Below, piece after piece: positions 23,319 to 32,284 of a stretch of DNA of 43,460 nucleotides (positions are counted from its first letter, which is position 1; every line of letters starts with the position of its first letter). The position numbers were made by a program, and so were the translations under genes. The stretch lies in NCBI GenBank assembly GCA_030706685.1, contig JAUZOA010000040.1:1-43460 (forward strand), in the 5' to 3' direction. Source of the DNA: Bacteroidota bacterium. Lineage in GTDB: Bacteria > Bacteroidota > Bacteroidia > Chitinophagales > Chitinophagaceae. The notes beneath the pieces are model-generated. The model searched no databases and was not told where the DNA came from. It worked only from the letters and a program-made list of their open reading frames with translations.

Positions 23319-24455
23319 TCAACTCCTCTCCTGTGCCCGAAGCCATCTTTCCGGGATCTCATTGCTGCTGGCCAATAAATAATCTTTATAACTGCAGGCA
23401 ATAAAACGCCTGTCGGGTAACTGCATCCACCAGCGCCCGGTTTTTTTACTTTGTAAAAAAGTGGTGTCCACTTCGGCGAAAGCCATGTGGTATTCCGTGA
23501 ATGAATCTTTCTCGTCGAGTTTTGCTTCCCGCCTGCCGCGGCTGCGCCCATCCAGTATATACCAGAGCATGTGCCCGATTTGTTTGGCGGTAAGTTCCTC
23601 CTTATCATGCTGAGGGCTGTAACCATAAATACCGATGGTATTTACATTGGGGCTCATACCGGCATAGCGCATCAGGGTGCAGGCTTCTTCCCCGCTGAAT
23701 CCATTTGGGGAAAGAGAATTGGATGGCGCATAGGCATGGGCAATGGCCGATATATCGAAACTAAGGAGATTACTATTGCGGATAACCGGTTCCATTTCAT
23801 CAATACTTTCTTTCACATGCCCTACACGATAACAATCGAATCTCAATTTATCCATCGTTTCAAGCATCCGGGGATGCACATAATAACTCTGGAACCCGAT
23901 ATGATTATAATGACGGATATAATTGGGTTCGCTGGTCAGCATCTCCATCAGGAAATTCTCATGGTGAAAAGGAGAATCAATATTCAGGTCAATCAGCGCG
24001 TCTATGCAAGAGGCTTCGATGAGTTTCCTGTTTTCCGTGTAGGCATTATACTGGGCCAGTGTCAGGTCGTGTGAACCGCCAAGAATGATGACTGTTTTCC
24101 CGTCATTGATCAGTTCCTGCACTACTGTTTTCAACGCAGCGTATGAATCGGTATATAATGACCCTGTCCTGATATTCCCGATATCGGCAATGTGGATATC
24201 TGTATGCCAGTAAAACAAGGAATAAAAATGACGGCGGATAACATCAGGCGCATTGCTTTCTGTATGAATAATGCCGCTGCCTCTTTGTTCACCGCAACCA
24301 ACGATTACGACCTGGGCCTCATCGAGGTCAGGAAAATCTTCATCATAGACTGAGATAACGCTTCCCACCTGGCCATCTTTATAGTGGTCACCCTGTGATA
24401 CCTGCGGAATATTGACGGGTAAAAGGAAGTCGGAGATATTCAGATGATCTGACAT
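23319..24455 (-). CDS. Arginase/formimidoylglutamase superfamily protein with altered metal site
   Basis: 378 residues of ureohydrolase fold. GGSHDLTLAQY holds the first ligand (H129). The next motif, normally DAHxD, reads DLNID (D156, N158, D160), and the third, normally SxDxDxxDP, reads SFDISAIAHA (D234, then S236 for the second Asp). Two of six usual Mn ligands are therefore changed, although the acidic FSGEEA and the GIYGYSP region remain. Bacteroidota homologues are commonly annotated formimidoylglutamase (histidine degradation), but no hut genes are nearby. Activity may need one metal only, or the protein may have another role. Confidence 0.85.
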   Translation of the reverse strand: MSDHLNISDFLLPVNIPQVSQGDHYKDGQVGSVISVYDEDFPDLDEAQVVIVGCGEQRGSGIIHTESNAPDVIRRHFYSLFYWHTDIHIADIGNIRTGSLYTDSYAALKTVVQELINDGKTVIILGGSHDLTLAQYNAYTENRKLIEASCIDALIDLNIDSPFHHENFLMEMLTSEPNYIRHYNHIGFQSYYVHPRMLETMDKLRFDCYRVGHVKESIDEMEPVIRNSNLLSFDISAIAHAYAPSNSLSPNGFSGEEACTLMRYAGMSPNVNTIGIYGYSPQHDKEELTAKQIGHMLWYILDGRSRGRREAKLDEKDSFTEYHMAFAEVDTTFLQSKKTGRWWMQLPDRRFIACSYKDYLLASSNEIPERWLRAQERS

Positions 24456-24651
24456 GAGCTGGATTTGGGAGCAAACTTATGAAACAATGGGGTACTATGA
24501 GCAGGCTGTGTATAGTCCGGAATCCGGAAAGACAGGAATCCGGGAAGACCAACAATCCGAAAGACGAGTCAATAATCAGGGAAATGCTTTCTGACTTCCG
24601 GACTTAAATACTTAATACACGGTTTTTCATTTATCTGTATCTTGTGGCCAC
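24456..24651. repeat. Short degenerate direct repeats between divergent genes
   Basis: The divergent promoter region between the arginase-like gene and the small secreted protein contains repeated TCCGGAA/TCCGGGAAGAC/TCCGAAAGAC units (24517-24562). Near the right end TATCTTGTG (24638) resembles a -7 box lacking one T. No gene is seen. Confidence 0.45.
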
Positions 24652-25059
24652 TTGAAACAGATCGTAACGATACCACTCCTGGCCACCTTTCTTTTTGTAA
24701 GCGTTATCATGCCTTATGGGAATTTTGATGATAACTATGTCACACGGTTGTTATATAGCGAGCAGCAAAAACAGGACCCTGATCTGAATATCGGCGAGTT
24801 TGTTTTTGACAGGCTTCTTCGTATTGGCGGATTATTTGACGATGAGGACGATGATGACCAGGATCAAACACCTTTAAAAACCCCGCACCCGGTTCAGTCG
24901 CTGAACATTCAGGCAGGTTTTTTAGAATGTTACAAGCCTGTAATAAAAATGCAGGAATTGCCTGAGAAAGTAGAAAAACCCACTTGTTTTTTTAAAGAAA
25001 ATAAATTCAGCCGCGAGTTTACTTCTTCTATCTTTCACCCCCCTGCCATAGCAAGCTGA
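24652..25059 (+). CDS. Small secreted or anchored hypothetical protein
   Basis: 135 residues from TTG 24652; no ATG fits. An N-terminal hydrophobic stretch (IVTIPLLATFLFVSVIMPYG) is a signal or anchor; then a linker with a strongly acidic patch (DDEDDDDQDQ, about 64-73) that could bind cations, two cysteines, and a C-terminus SSIFHPPAIAS. No family recognised. It opens a co-directional run that ends in an RND efflux system, but a gap with separate starts follows, so operon membership is uncertain. Confidence 0.6.
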   Translation: MKQIVTIPLLATFLFVSVIMPYGNFDDNYVTRLLYSEQQKQDPDLNIGEFVFDRLLRIGGLFDDEDDDDQDQTPLKTPHPVQSLNIQAGFLECYKPVIKMQELPEKVEKPTCFFKENKFSREFTSSIFHPPAIAS

Positions 25060-25137
25060 TATCTTTAGTCAGCGCATTGTATGAATGCAACATTCATGCA
25101 ATCGTCATCTTATTTCCTAATCATAATAGTACAACAA

Positions 25138-25563
25138 ATGAAAAAAATATTTTCATTGCTGTTGCTGTACACAGGTATGGCTGCGGCTGCCTATGCCCAG
25201 AAACTTGCTGTTCCGGTCGCTGTTACCAAAGCTTTTAATACTAAATTTCCGGGAGCTACGGACGTAAAGTGGGAAAAAGAAAACAGCAAAGAATTAGAAG
25301 CGAATTTTAAATTGAATAATACAAATGTGTCGGCCAATTTTGCACTGGATGGAAGCTGGACAGAAACTGAAACAACGATCAAAGCCAGTGACCTTCCTGC
25401 AACAGTCACCAATGCCATCAATACAAAGTATCCCGGTGCCATTATTTTTTTGGCAGAAAAGATTGAAAAGCCCGGGGGTATAATTCTTTTCGAGGTTAAC
25501 CTAAAAATGAATGGAAAGAAAAAAGAACTGGAACTGGACGCCGACGGTAAGTTTGCAAAATAA
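25138..25563 (+). CDS. Secreted PepSY-like (BLIP-fold) protein
   Basis: 141 residues from ATG 25138 (MKKIFSLLLLYTGMAAAAYAQ, signal peptide cleaved after about residue 21). The earlier ATG at 25081 would add a non-family leader before the signal and is less likely. The mature part has two repeats of the PepSY-like pattern: VTKAFNTKFPGATDVKWEKEN and VTNAINTKYPGAIIFLAEK, each helix plus beta sheet. Such proteins are small periplasmic domains of unknown ligand, common in Bacteroidota. It precedes the beta-propeller gene by 150 nt. Confidence 0.85.
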   Translation: MKKIFSLLLLYTGMAAAAYAQKLAVPVAVTKAFNTKFPGATDVKWEKENSKELEANFKLNNTNVSANFALDGSWTETETTIKASDLPATVTNAINTKYPGAIIFLAEKIEKPGGIILFEVNLKMNGKKKELELDADGKFAK

Positions 25564-25713
25564 TCTTTTCGCGGCACGAGCTGGCAAGGACGGGACGTTT
25601 GGAAATCAGTTTGCTCTCTTTGCGTCGCCGTGCCTTTACAAAAGACTTACCTATTCAGATTTTTGAAACAACCTAATGACTTAATTAATTTTTTACTAAA
25701 TAAATTATATTTT

Positions 25714-26730
25714 ATGAGAAAAAATAGTATCACATGCATAGCATTGTTTGCTTTAATGGCCTCTCTTCATTTACAGGCTCAAAACAGCAAGCCCTTTCGT
25801 ATTCTTAAAACTTTTCACATTGCAAGCAGCGGGGGCTGGGATTATATCTCAGTTGGCCCCGGTAATAACAGGTTGTATGTCTCTCACGGAACACAAGTAA
25901 ACATACTGGATAAAACTACCGGGGACTCTGTCGGTGTTATTGAGAACACGACAGGTGTTCATGGAATCGCTTTTGATAAAGCTAATGGCAAGGGTTTTAC
26001 CAGCAATGGCAGGCTGAACAATGTCACCGAATTTGATCTGAAAACAAATGCAGTCATCACACAGATCGCTACAGGCGAGAATCCCGATGCAATTTTATAT
26101 GACCCTTTTTCAAAAATGGTCATCACCTGCAATGGACGCAGCAATGACCTGAGCGTGATTGACCCGGTGGGGAATAAAGTGGTCGCTACCATACCTGTAG
26201 GGGGTAAACCTGAAACAGCTGTTTCCAATGAAGCCGGAAAATTATATGTGAACATTGAAAACAAAAATGAGATTGTGGCCGTAGACCTGAAAACATATAC
26301 CGTAGAAGCTCATTGGCCCCTTGCCCCTGCTGAAGAACCTACGGGCCTTGCGATAGACAGGAAAACCAACAGGCTATTTGCGGGTTGCGGCAATAAACTA
26401 TTAGCTATAATCAGTACCACTGATGGCAAACTGGTCAAAACAGTTCCTATCGGCAATGGCTGTGATGGCGCAGCTTTTGATGCGGGGACAAAGAATATTT
26501 TTACTTCCAATGGCGATGGTACGTTGTCTGTGATCCATGAAAAGTCCGGGGATGATTTTGAAGCGCCGGTTACGGTTACAACGAAAAGAGGCGCAAGAAC
26601 AATTGCTGTGGACGAACAAAACCATTGGATATACCTGCCAACAGCAGACTTTGAGCCCCAGGATCCCAGTGTGAAGACAAGACCGAAAATGATCCCCGGT
26701 ACTTTCCAAATATTGGTAGTAGGTCAGTAA
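25714..26730 (+). CDS. Secreted YncE-like beta-propeller protein
   Basis: 338 residues from ATG 25714, which begins a proper signal peptide (MRKNSITCIALFALMASLHLQAQ). The frame is open further upstream, but the extra residues spoil the signal. The mature protein is made of YVTN-type repeats: GPGNNRLYVSHGTQVNILDK, GFTSNGRLNNVTEFDLKTN, VITCNGRSNDLSVIDP, KLYVNIENKNEIVAVDLKT, RLFAGCGNKLLAIISTTD, NIFTSNGDGTLSVIHE. They give about seven blades. It is directly upstream of the TolC-type channel gene (32 nt), so it likely belongs to the efflux transcription unit; its role there (ligand binding?) is inference. Confidence 0.9.
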   Translation: MRKNSITCIALFALMASLHLQAQNSKPFRILKTFHIASSGGWDYISVGPGNNRLYVSHGTQVNILDKTTGDSVGVIENTTGVHGIAFDKANGKGFTSNGRLNNVTEFDLKTNAVITQIATGENPDAILYDPFSKMVITCNGRSNDLSVIDPVGNKVVATIPVGGKPETAVSNEAGKLYVNIENKNEIVAVDLKTYTVEAHWPLAPAEEPTGLAIDRKTNRLFAGCGNKLLAIISTTDGKLVKTVPIGNGCDGAAFDAGTKNIFTSNGDGTLSVIHEKSGDDFEAPVTVTTKRGARTIAVDEQNHWIYLPTADFEPQDPSVKTRPKMIPGTFQILVVGQ

Positions 26731-26762
26731 GCCACTGTTTTTATGGATAAAAATGTTTAACA

Positions 26763-27998
26763 ATGAAAAGGCTTTTAAGCATAATTGGCTGCCTGGTTAT
26801 TGTTGTTTTTTCGCCGGCCCAGGAAAAGAACCTTGATTATTTCGTCAACCAGGGTCTTGCCAACAGCCCCTTGCTGAAAGATTATCAAAGCCAGTTGCAA
26901 TTACTTTCATTGGATAGCCAGATCATGAGGGCGTCGCTGAGACCGCAGGTGAATGGGATCAGTAACAACAGCTACGCCCCTGTGATCGGCGGATGGGGTT
27001 ATGATGATGTACTTACAAACGGCCAGCAGGTCTCTGCCATGGTCGGCGTGAGTAAATCGCTTATCAGCAACAAAAGCCTTGCGACGCAGATTGCCGGCCT
27101 CGGGATTCAAAGCCAATCGGCAGTCAATGCCAGCAAAATTTCAGAGCAGGATCTGAAAAAGCTGATCACCGATCAATATATTGTTACGTTCGGGGGTCAG
27201 TTGCAACTTGATTTCAGCAGGCATATCAATGATCTTTTACAAAAAGAAGACAGTCTCCTGAGAAAACTGACGCAGGATAACGTTTATAAGCAAACCGATT
27301 ACCTTGCTTTTGCTGTCCTGTTGCAGCAGCAATTGCTGAACACATCGCAACTGGAGATCCAGTATAATTTTGATTTTGGCACATTGAATTACCTGGCCGG
27401 CGTTGTGGATACACTGACAGTACGGTTAACGGATCCCAGGTTAAATACTACGGCGTACAGGGACTTTGCCAACTCTGTTTTTTACCGCCAGTTTATCCTG
27501 GATAGTTTGAAACTTGCTAATGACAAGGCGTTGATTGATATAAACTACCGGCCGAAGATCAACTTATCCGCGGATGCCGGGTATAATTCATCCCTGGTGT
27601 ATAAAGCATACCGGAATTTTGGATCAAGCATCGGGGTAAATATAGCGATACCCATTTATGACGGGAAGCAAAGAAAGATGCAATATTCCAAAATTGATAT
27701 CCAGGAAAGAACAAGAACCGGCAAAAGAGATTTTTTCACGCACCAGCATGACCAGCAATTAATACAACTGGAGCAGCAACTGCGTTCAACCGACAAGCTG
27801 ATTGACCAGATCAACAAACAGATAGCCTATACAGAGACGCTGATCACCGTGAACGAAAAGCTTTTGGCGACAGGCGATATCCGGTTAATTGATTTCATCC
27901 TGGCATTGAGTAATTATTTTACCGCTAAAAACTTAGTTACCCAGAATTATATCAGCCGGTTAAAAATCATCAACCAGCTCAACTACTGGGCAAGATAA
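26763..27998 (+). CDS. TolC-family outer-membrane channel
   Basis: 411 residues with signal peptide (MKRLLSIIGCLVIVVFSPAQ). Two related halves of long alpha-helices joined by beta strands: SPLLKDYQSQLQLLSLDSQIMRASLRPQVNG and the later INYRPKINLSADAGYN with IPIYDGKQRKMQYSKIDIQE, both typical of outer-membrane efflux proteins. Trimeric outer-membrane exit duct of the tripartite pump encoded with the next two genes; the membrane-fusion gene starts 10 nt later. Somewhat short for TolC but normal for Bacteroidota RND-associated members. Confidence 0.92.
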   Translation: MKRLLSIIGCLVIVVFSPAQEKNLDYFVNQGLANSPLLKDYQSQLQLLSLDSQIMRASLRPQVNGISNNSYAPVIGGWGYDDVLTNGQQVSAMVGVSKSLISNKSLATQIAGLGIQSQSAVNASKISEQDLKKLITDQYIVTFGGQLQLDFSRHINDLLQKEDSLLRKLTQDNVYKQTDYLAFAVLLQQQLLNTSQLEIQYNFDFGTLNYLAGVVDTLTVRLTDPRLNTTAYRDFANSVFYRQFILDSLKLANDKALIDINYRPKINLSADAGYNSSLVYKAYRNFGSSIGVNIAIPIYDGKQRKMQYSKIDIQERTRTGKRDFFTHQHDQQLIQLEQQLRSTDKLIDQINKQIAYTETLITVNEKLLATGDIRLIDFILALSNYFTAKNLVTQNYISRLKIINQLNYWAR

Positions 27999-28008
27999 AT
28001 TATTTACT

Positions 28009-28929
28009 ATGAGAAAATTCAGTTTATACTTCCTGGTATTTGGAGTAATGGCTGCAGCCTGTAATCCGAAAACTCAGCAGGAAAAGGAAGAAGAGCCAAC
28101 GGCAAGCATTACGCCGGTAACTATCACTTCTGCCACTATGGATACGATGGCCGAATATATCGATCTGAACGCTACTTCCGCGTATCTCCTGAAAGCAGTG
28201 GTAAAGGCCAGCGCGAACGGGTATATTCAATCTGTCAATGCTGTCCCGGGGAAAATGGTGTCGGCAGGTCAAAATGTATTTACGGTAAAAACCAAAGAGG
28301 CGCAAAGTATTGGCAATACGATCAATTCACTCGACACCTCGTTTAAATTTTCCGGTGTCATCAATGTCAGGGCCGGTACCAGCGGTTATGTTTCGGAGGT
28401 AGATCACCAGGCAGGTGATTATGTACAGGAAGGAGAACAATTGGCAGTGATCAATGATGTAAACAGTTTTGTGTTCATGCTTAATCTTCCTTACGAATTA
28501 CGGAATTATGTTTTAGATAAGAAAAAGGTCGAGCTCTTATTGCCGGATGGTAAATTGATGACCGGGATTATCTCTTCCATTATGCCGGTGGTAGATTCTG
28601 TTTCGCAAACACAGAATATCGCTATTAAAGTCAACGAAAAAAACCTGCCTGTCAACCTCGTCGCGAAAGTGAGAGTGATAAAAAAAGCCAAAGCCAATAC
28701 TATTTCATTGCCCAAGCAATCCATATTGTCAGATGAAACGCAAACCAATTTCTGGGTAATGAAACTAATTGACAGCGCTACCGCGATAAAAGTGCCGGTT
28801 ACAAAAGGAATCGAAACGAATGACCGGGTCGAGATCCTGTCGCCCGGGTTTACCCCGGCTGACAAATTCCTGCTTACGGGCAATTATGGTTTGAGTGATA
28901 CGGCTAAAATCAAAATCGTTCAGCAGTAA
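28009..28929 (+). CDS. RND efflux periplasmic adaptor (membrane-fusion) lipoprotein
   Basis: 306 residues. Lipoprotein signal MRKFSLYFLVFGVMAAAC (lipidated C18). The biotinyl-lipoyl-like half (VKASANGYIQSVNAVPGKMVSAGQNVFTV and later VRAGTSGYVSEVDHQAGDYVQEGEQLAVI) shows the usual duplicated hammerhead, with an unusually short helical hairpin between, then beta-barrel and membrane-proximal domains. It joins the inner-membrane permease to the TolC-type channel. Packed between the two with 10-11 nt gaps, so clearly one operon. Confidence 0.93.
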   Translation: MRKFSLYFLVFGVMAAACNPKTQQEKEEEPTASITPVTITSATMDTMAEYIDLNATSAYLLKAVVKASANGYIQSVNAVPGKMVSAGQNVFTVKTKEAQSIGNTINSLDTSFKFSGVINVRAGTSGYVSEVDHQAGDYVQEGEQLAVINDVNSFVFMLNLPYELRNYVLDKKKVELLLPDGKLMTGIISSIMPVVDSVSQTQNIAIKVNEKNLPVNLVAKVRVIKKAKANTISLPKQSILSDETQTNFWVMKLIDSATAIKVPVTKGIETNDRVEILSPGFTPADKFLLTGNYGLSDTAKIKIVQQ

Positions 28930-28940
28930 ATACAGAAAAA

Positions 28941-31900
28941 GTGAACAAATTCTTCATTTCGCATAAGAACCCACTGGCGGTTTTGCTTGCGCTTATTATC
29001 ATGGGAGGGGTTTATGTATATAGTAGCCTCCAGACTTCTTTGTTTCCGGAAGTCACTTTTCCCAAGATAAAAATCATTGCAGATGCCGGCCTGCAGCCAG
29101 TGAATAAAATGATGGTGACAGTCACCAAACCTCTTGAAGCGGCGATTAAGCAGGTGCCCGACCTGCAAATGATACGAAGCACTACCAGCCGGGGAAGCTG
29201 CGAGATATCGGCTTTTATGAACTGGAACAGCAATATTGATGTGAACCAGCAGCATATAGAATCAAAGATCAGTGAAATCAGGAATGTGTTACCCCCCGAT
29301 GTGAATATTACCGTAGCAAAAATGAACCCTTCTATCCTGCCGGTAATGGGCTATTCGCTGGAGAGTAATACAAGATCACCGATCGAACTGAAACAACTGG
29401 CTATTTATACGGTAAAGCCTTTTCTTTCGCAGGTAGAAGGGGTTTCGGAAATAAGGATAACAGGAGGACGGACAAAAGAATACTGGCTGCAACTGAATAT
29501 GCAAAAGATGAGCTCGCTTTCCATTACTCCTGATCTTATCAATACGGCCCTGGGCCAGACGGGTTTTATAAAATCAAACGGGTTTTTATCAGACTATCGT
29601 TTTTTATACCTGGCCGTGACGGATGCCACGGTTCATAACAAGGAAGAACTGGAAGAGATCGTTATTAAAAATGATGGTAAACGGGTTGTCCAGTTAAAAG
29701 ATATCGCGTCGGTAGAAATCAAGGAAGCTGTTGAGTTTATTAAGATCAACGCCAACGGAAAAGAAGGGTTATTGGTTGCGGTAGTAAAGCAACCCAATGC
29801 CAACCTGGTTGATGTGTCGGAAAAAATAGAAACAAAGATCCGGGAGCTTAAAAAAATCCTTCCAAAAGATGTAAGCATTAAGCCGTATTATATACAGGCG
29901 GATTTTGTCAATGATTCAGTGAAAAGTGTAACGGACAGTTTATGGATTGGGCTTATCCTTGCAATGGTAGTCGCCATCGTTTTTCTTCGTTCCTTAAAAG
30001 CCAGCGCTGCTATTTTAATAACGATTCCTGTCACGATTTGTCTTACTCTCATTGTTTTATATGCCATGGGGTATACGTTCAACATCATGACCCTTGGCGC
30101 TATTGCCGCCGCTATCGGGCTTATTATTGATGATGCTATCGTGGTAGTGGAACAAATACATCGCACCCATGAAGAGAACCCTGATGAGCCCAATCCTGTT
30201 CTGGTGCAAAAAGCCATTCATTATCTTTTCCCTGCCATGGTGGGTTCTTCTATGAGCACGATTGTCATTTTTATTCCTTTTTTATTAATGACGGGGGTAG
30301 CGGGCTCCTATTTCAGTATCATGACCAACACGATGATCGTTACGCTTATTTGTTCTTTCTTCATTACCTGGACCGGGTTGCCGGCTGTTTACCTGCTATT
30401 ATCTAAAAAGAATAGCAAGAAAATAAAATCAAAGGAGAAGCCTCATGGTGTAAAGAGGCAAAACTGGGTATCGTTTTTCATTTTGCGGCCGTATATCAGT
30501 CTCGCCATCATTGCCGCGCTGGTGGTTGCGATCATTTTGATCTTACCAAAATTGCAGACAGGATTTTTACCCGAAATGGATGAGGGAAGTATTGTTCTTG
30601 ACTACTGGTCGCCGCCGGGTACTTCATTGGAAGAAACAGACAGGATGTTGCGTGAAGCAGAAAAAATAATAAGAGCTATTCCTGAAACGGAAGCCTATTC
30701 ACGAAGAACCGGAACGGAGATGGGTTTTTTTATTACTGAACCGAACAGGGGAGATTATCTCATACAACTAAAAAAGAAGCGGAACAGAACTACCGACGAA
30801 GTGATTGAGGACCTGCGTCAAAAAATAACAGGTACCCAACCGGCGCTTCGTATTGATTTTGGCCAGGTGATCGGGGATATGTTAGGCGACCTGATGGCAT
30901 CTGTTCAGCCTATTGAAGTAAAGATCTTTGGCGATAACCAGGAAAAGCTGCATGAATTATCGAAACGGGCTGCGGAAATAATATCCAATGTGAGAGGAAC
31001 GGCTGATGTGTTTGATGGTAAAGTCATTGCGGGGCCCTCTGTCTCGATTCAACCCAATTATTCAAAGCTGGCGCAATATGGTATTACCCCGGCCAATCTT
31101 CAATACCAGTTACAAACTTCGCTGGAAGGAAATGTTGTCGGCAGTTTATTCGAAAAAGAACAATACTCTGCCATCCGGCTGGTATACCCCGGCAGCAGGA
31201 AATTGAGTATCGCGGAAGTAAATAACCTTCCTGTCTTTTTGCCAAACGGAAGGTTAAAACCTATTGCTGAGTTAGCGACTGTTACTGTTAACCCGGGTGA
31301 TGCCGAGATCCAGCGGGAGAATCTGCAATCGATGGGAGTAGTGACCGGAAGATTGGAGGGCCGTGATCTTGGCAGCGTGATGAAAGAGATACAGCAAAAA
31401 ATCTCGTCCGGGCTTGATCTGCCCACTGGTTATCATGTAGAGTATGGCGGATCCTATGCAGAGCAACAGCAATCATTTAAAGAATTACTCATGATACTGA
31501 TCGCTGCCAGCCTGTTGGTTTTTTCCGTGATATTGTTTTTATTCAGGCAAATCAGGATAGCCTTGTTGATCCTGTTGCTGGCGATACTGGGAATATCAGG
31601 CAGTTACCTGGCATTATATCTTACCAATACTGCGCTGAATGTCGGGAGTTATACCGGTCTTATCATGATCGTTGGCATCATTGGTGAAAACGCCATATTC
31701 ACTTTTCTTCAATTCAGGGAATCGCTTCATGAAAGGAGTGTGGACGATTCCATCGTTTATTCTATTTCTACCCGGCTACGACCCAAATTAATGACGGCAC
31801 TTGGAGCCATCATTGCCTTGATGCCGCTGGCATTGGGGATCGGGACAGGGGCACAGCTCCATCAGCCGTTGGCGATCGCTGTCATTGGGGGCTTTATCAT

Positions 31901-31982
31901 GGCATTACCGTTGCTGCTTATTGTTTTGCCAAGTATGCTGCGGTTGCTGTATAGAAGGGCCACGATAAAAAAGGCAGTATAA
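28941..31982 (+). CDS. RND-family efflux permease
   Basis: 1013 residues from GTG 28941 (MNKFFISHKNPLAVLLALIIMGG). Proton-driven inner-membrane pump with 12 membrane helices and two large periplasmic loops. The FPEV motif (SLFPEVTFPKIKI), the helix-4 proton relay DD in GLIIDDAIVVVEQ, and the second-half helix cluster (ILIAASLLVFSVILFLF to the end) are present. The Asp pair is of the multidrug (HAE-like) rather than heavy-metal (CusA-like) form, but this clade is divergent and the substrate cannot be told. Last gene of the beta-propeller, channel, adaptor, pump operon. Confidence 0.95.
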   Translation: MNKFFISHKNPLAVLLALIIMGGVYVYSSLQTSLFPEVTFPKIKIIADAGLQPVNKMMVTVTKPLEAAIKQVPDLQMIRSTTSRGSCEISAFMNWNSNIDVNQQHIESKISEIRNVLPPDVNITVAKMNPSILPVMGYSLESNTRSPIELKQLAIYTVKPFLSQVEGVSEIRITGGRTKEYWLQLNMQKMSSLSITPDLINTALGQTGFIKSNGFLSDYRFLYLAVTDATVHNKEELEEIVIKNDGKRVVQLKDIASVEIKEAVEFIKINANGKEGLLVAVVKQPNANLVDVSEKIETKIRELKKILPKDVSIKPYYIQADFVNDSVKSVTDSLWIGLILAMVVAIVFLRSLKASAAILITIPVTICLTLIVLYAMGYTFNIMTLGAIAAAIGLIIDDAIVVVEQIHRTHEENPDEPNPVLVQKAIHYLFPAMVGSSMSTIVIFIPFLLMTGVAGSYFSIMTNTMIVTLICSFFITWTGLPAVYLLLSKKNSKKIKSKEKPHGVKRQNWVSFFILRPYISLAIIAALVVAIILILPKLQTGFLPEMDEGSIVLDYWSPPGTSLEETDRMLREAEKIIRAIPETEAYSRRTGTEMGFFITEPNRGDYLIQLKKKRNRTTDEVIEDLRQKITGTQPALRIDFGQVIGDMLGDLMASVQPIEVKIFGDNQEKLHELSKRAAEIISNVRGTADVFDGKVIAGPSVSIQPNYSKLAQYGITPANLQYQLQTSLEGNVVGSLFEKEQYSAIRLVYPGSRKLSIAEVNNLPVFLPNGRLKPIAELATVTVNPGDAEIQRENLQSMGVVTGRLEGRDLGSVMKEIQQKISSGLDLPTGYHVEYGGSYAEQQQSFKELLMILIAASLLVFSVILFLFRQIRIALLILLLAILGISGSYLALYLTNTALNVGSYTGLIMIVGIIGENAIFTFLQFRESLHERSVDDSIVYSISTRLRPKLMTALGAIIALMPLALGIGTGAQLHQPLAIAVIGGFIMALPLLLIVLPSMLRLLYRRATIKKAV

Positions 31983-32284
31983 AACCAGAATCAAAAAACA
32001 GGTTTAGCCAATCAGGGTTTTAAGGTCACGGGTTTTTACTATAAAATCCCGGCTACCCAACCTTTTTCAGCCCTTGTATATCTGTACAAGTAATACATTT
32101 GTTTTTCGAAAGCGGAAGTATTCTCTATTCAATTAGCAATTGTTATTGTATGGTTAACAGGACGGTAGTATTGCCTGCCCTGGTCCTTGAATTGCTGATG
32201 GATTATGCCGGGTCAGGGTATTTTTTATAATTAAATTCATTACCTTCCCTTATTAATTACTTGCGCCACCAATCAAATTATCGT
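31983..32284. other. Gap after the efflux operon
   Basis: No gene is seen. A possible terminator lies at 32178-32226: 9-bp stem (CCCTGGTCC with GGGTCAGGG, two wobble pairs), 23-nt loop, then a six-T run. It is over 190 nt after the permease stop, so it may instead end a small transcript or act as a leader element of the PAP2 gene. Confidence 0.35.

Noticed and set aside
24652-31982. Heavy-metal (Cus-type) efflux system
   Set aside because: The permease helix-4 motif is the double-Asp multidrug form, and no metal-binding Met or His motifs are seen; substrate left open.
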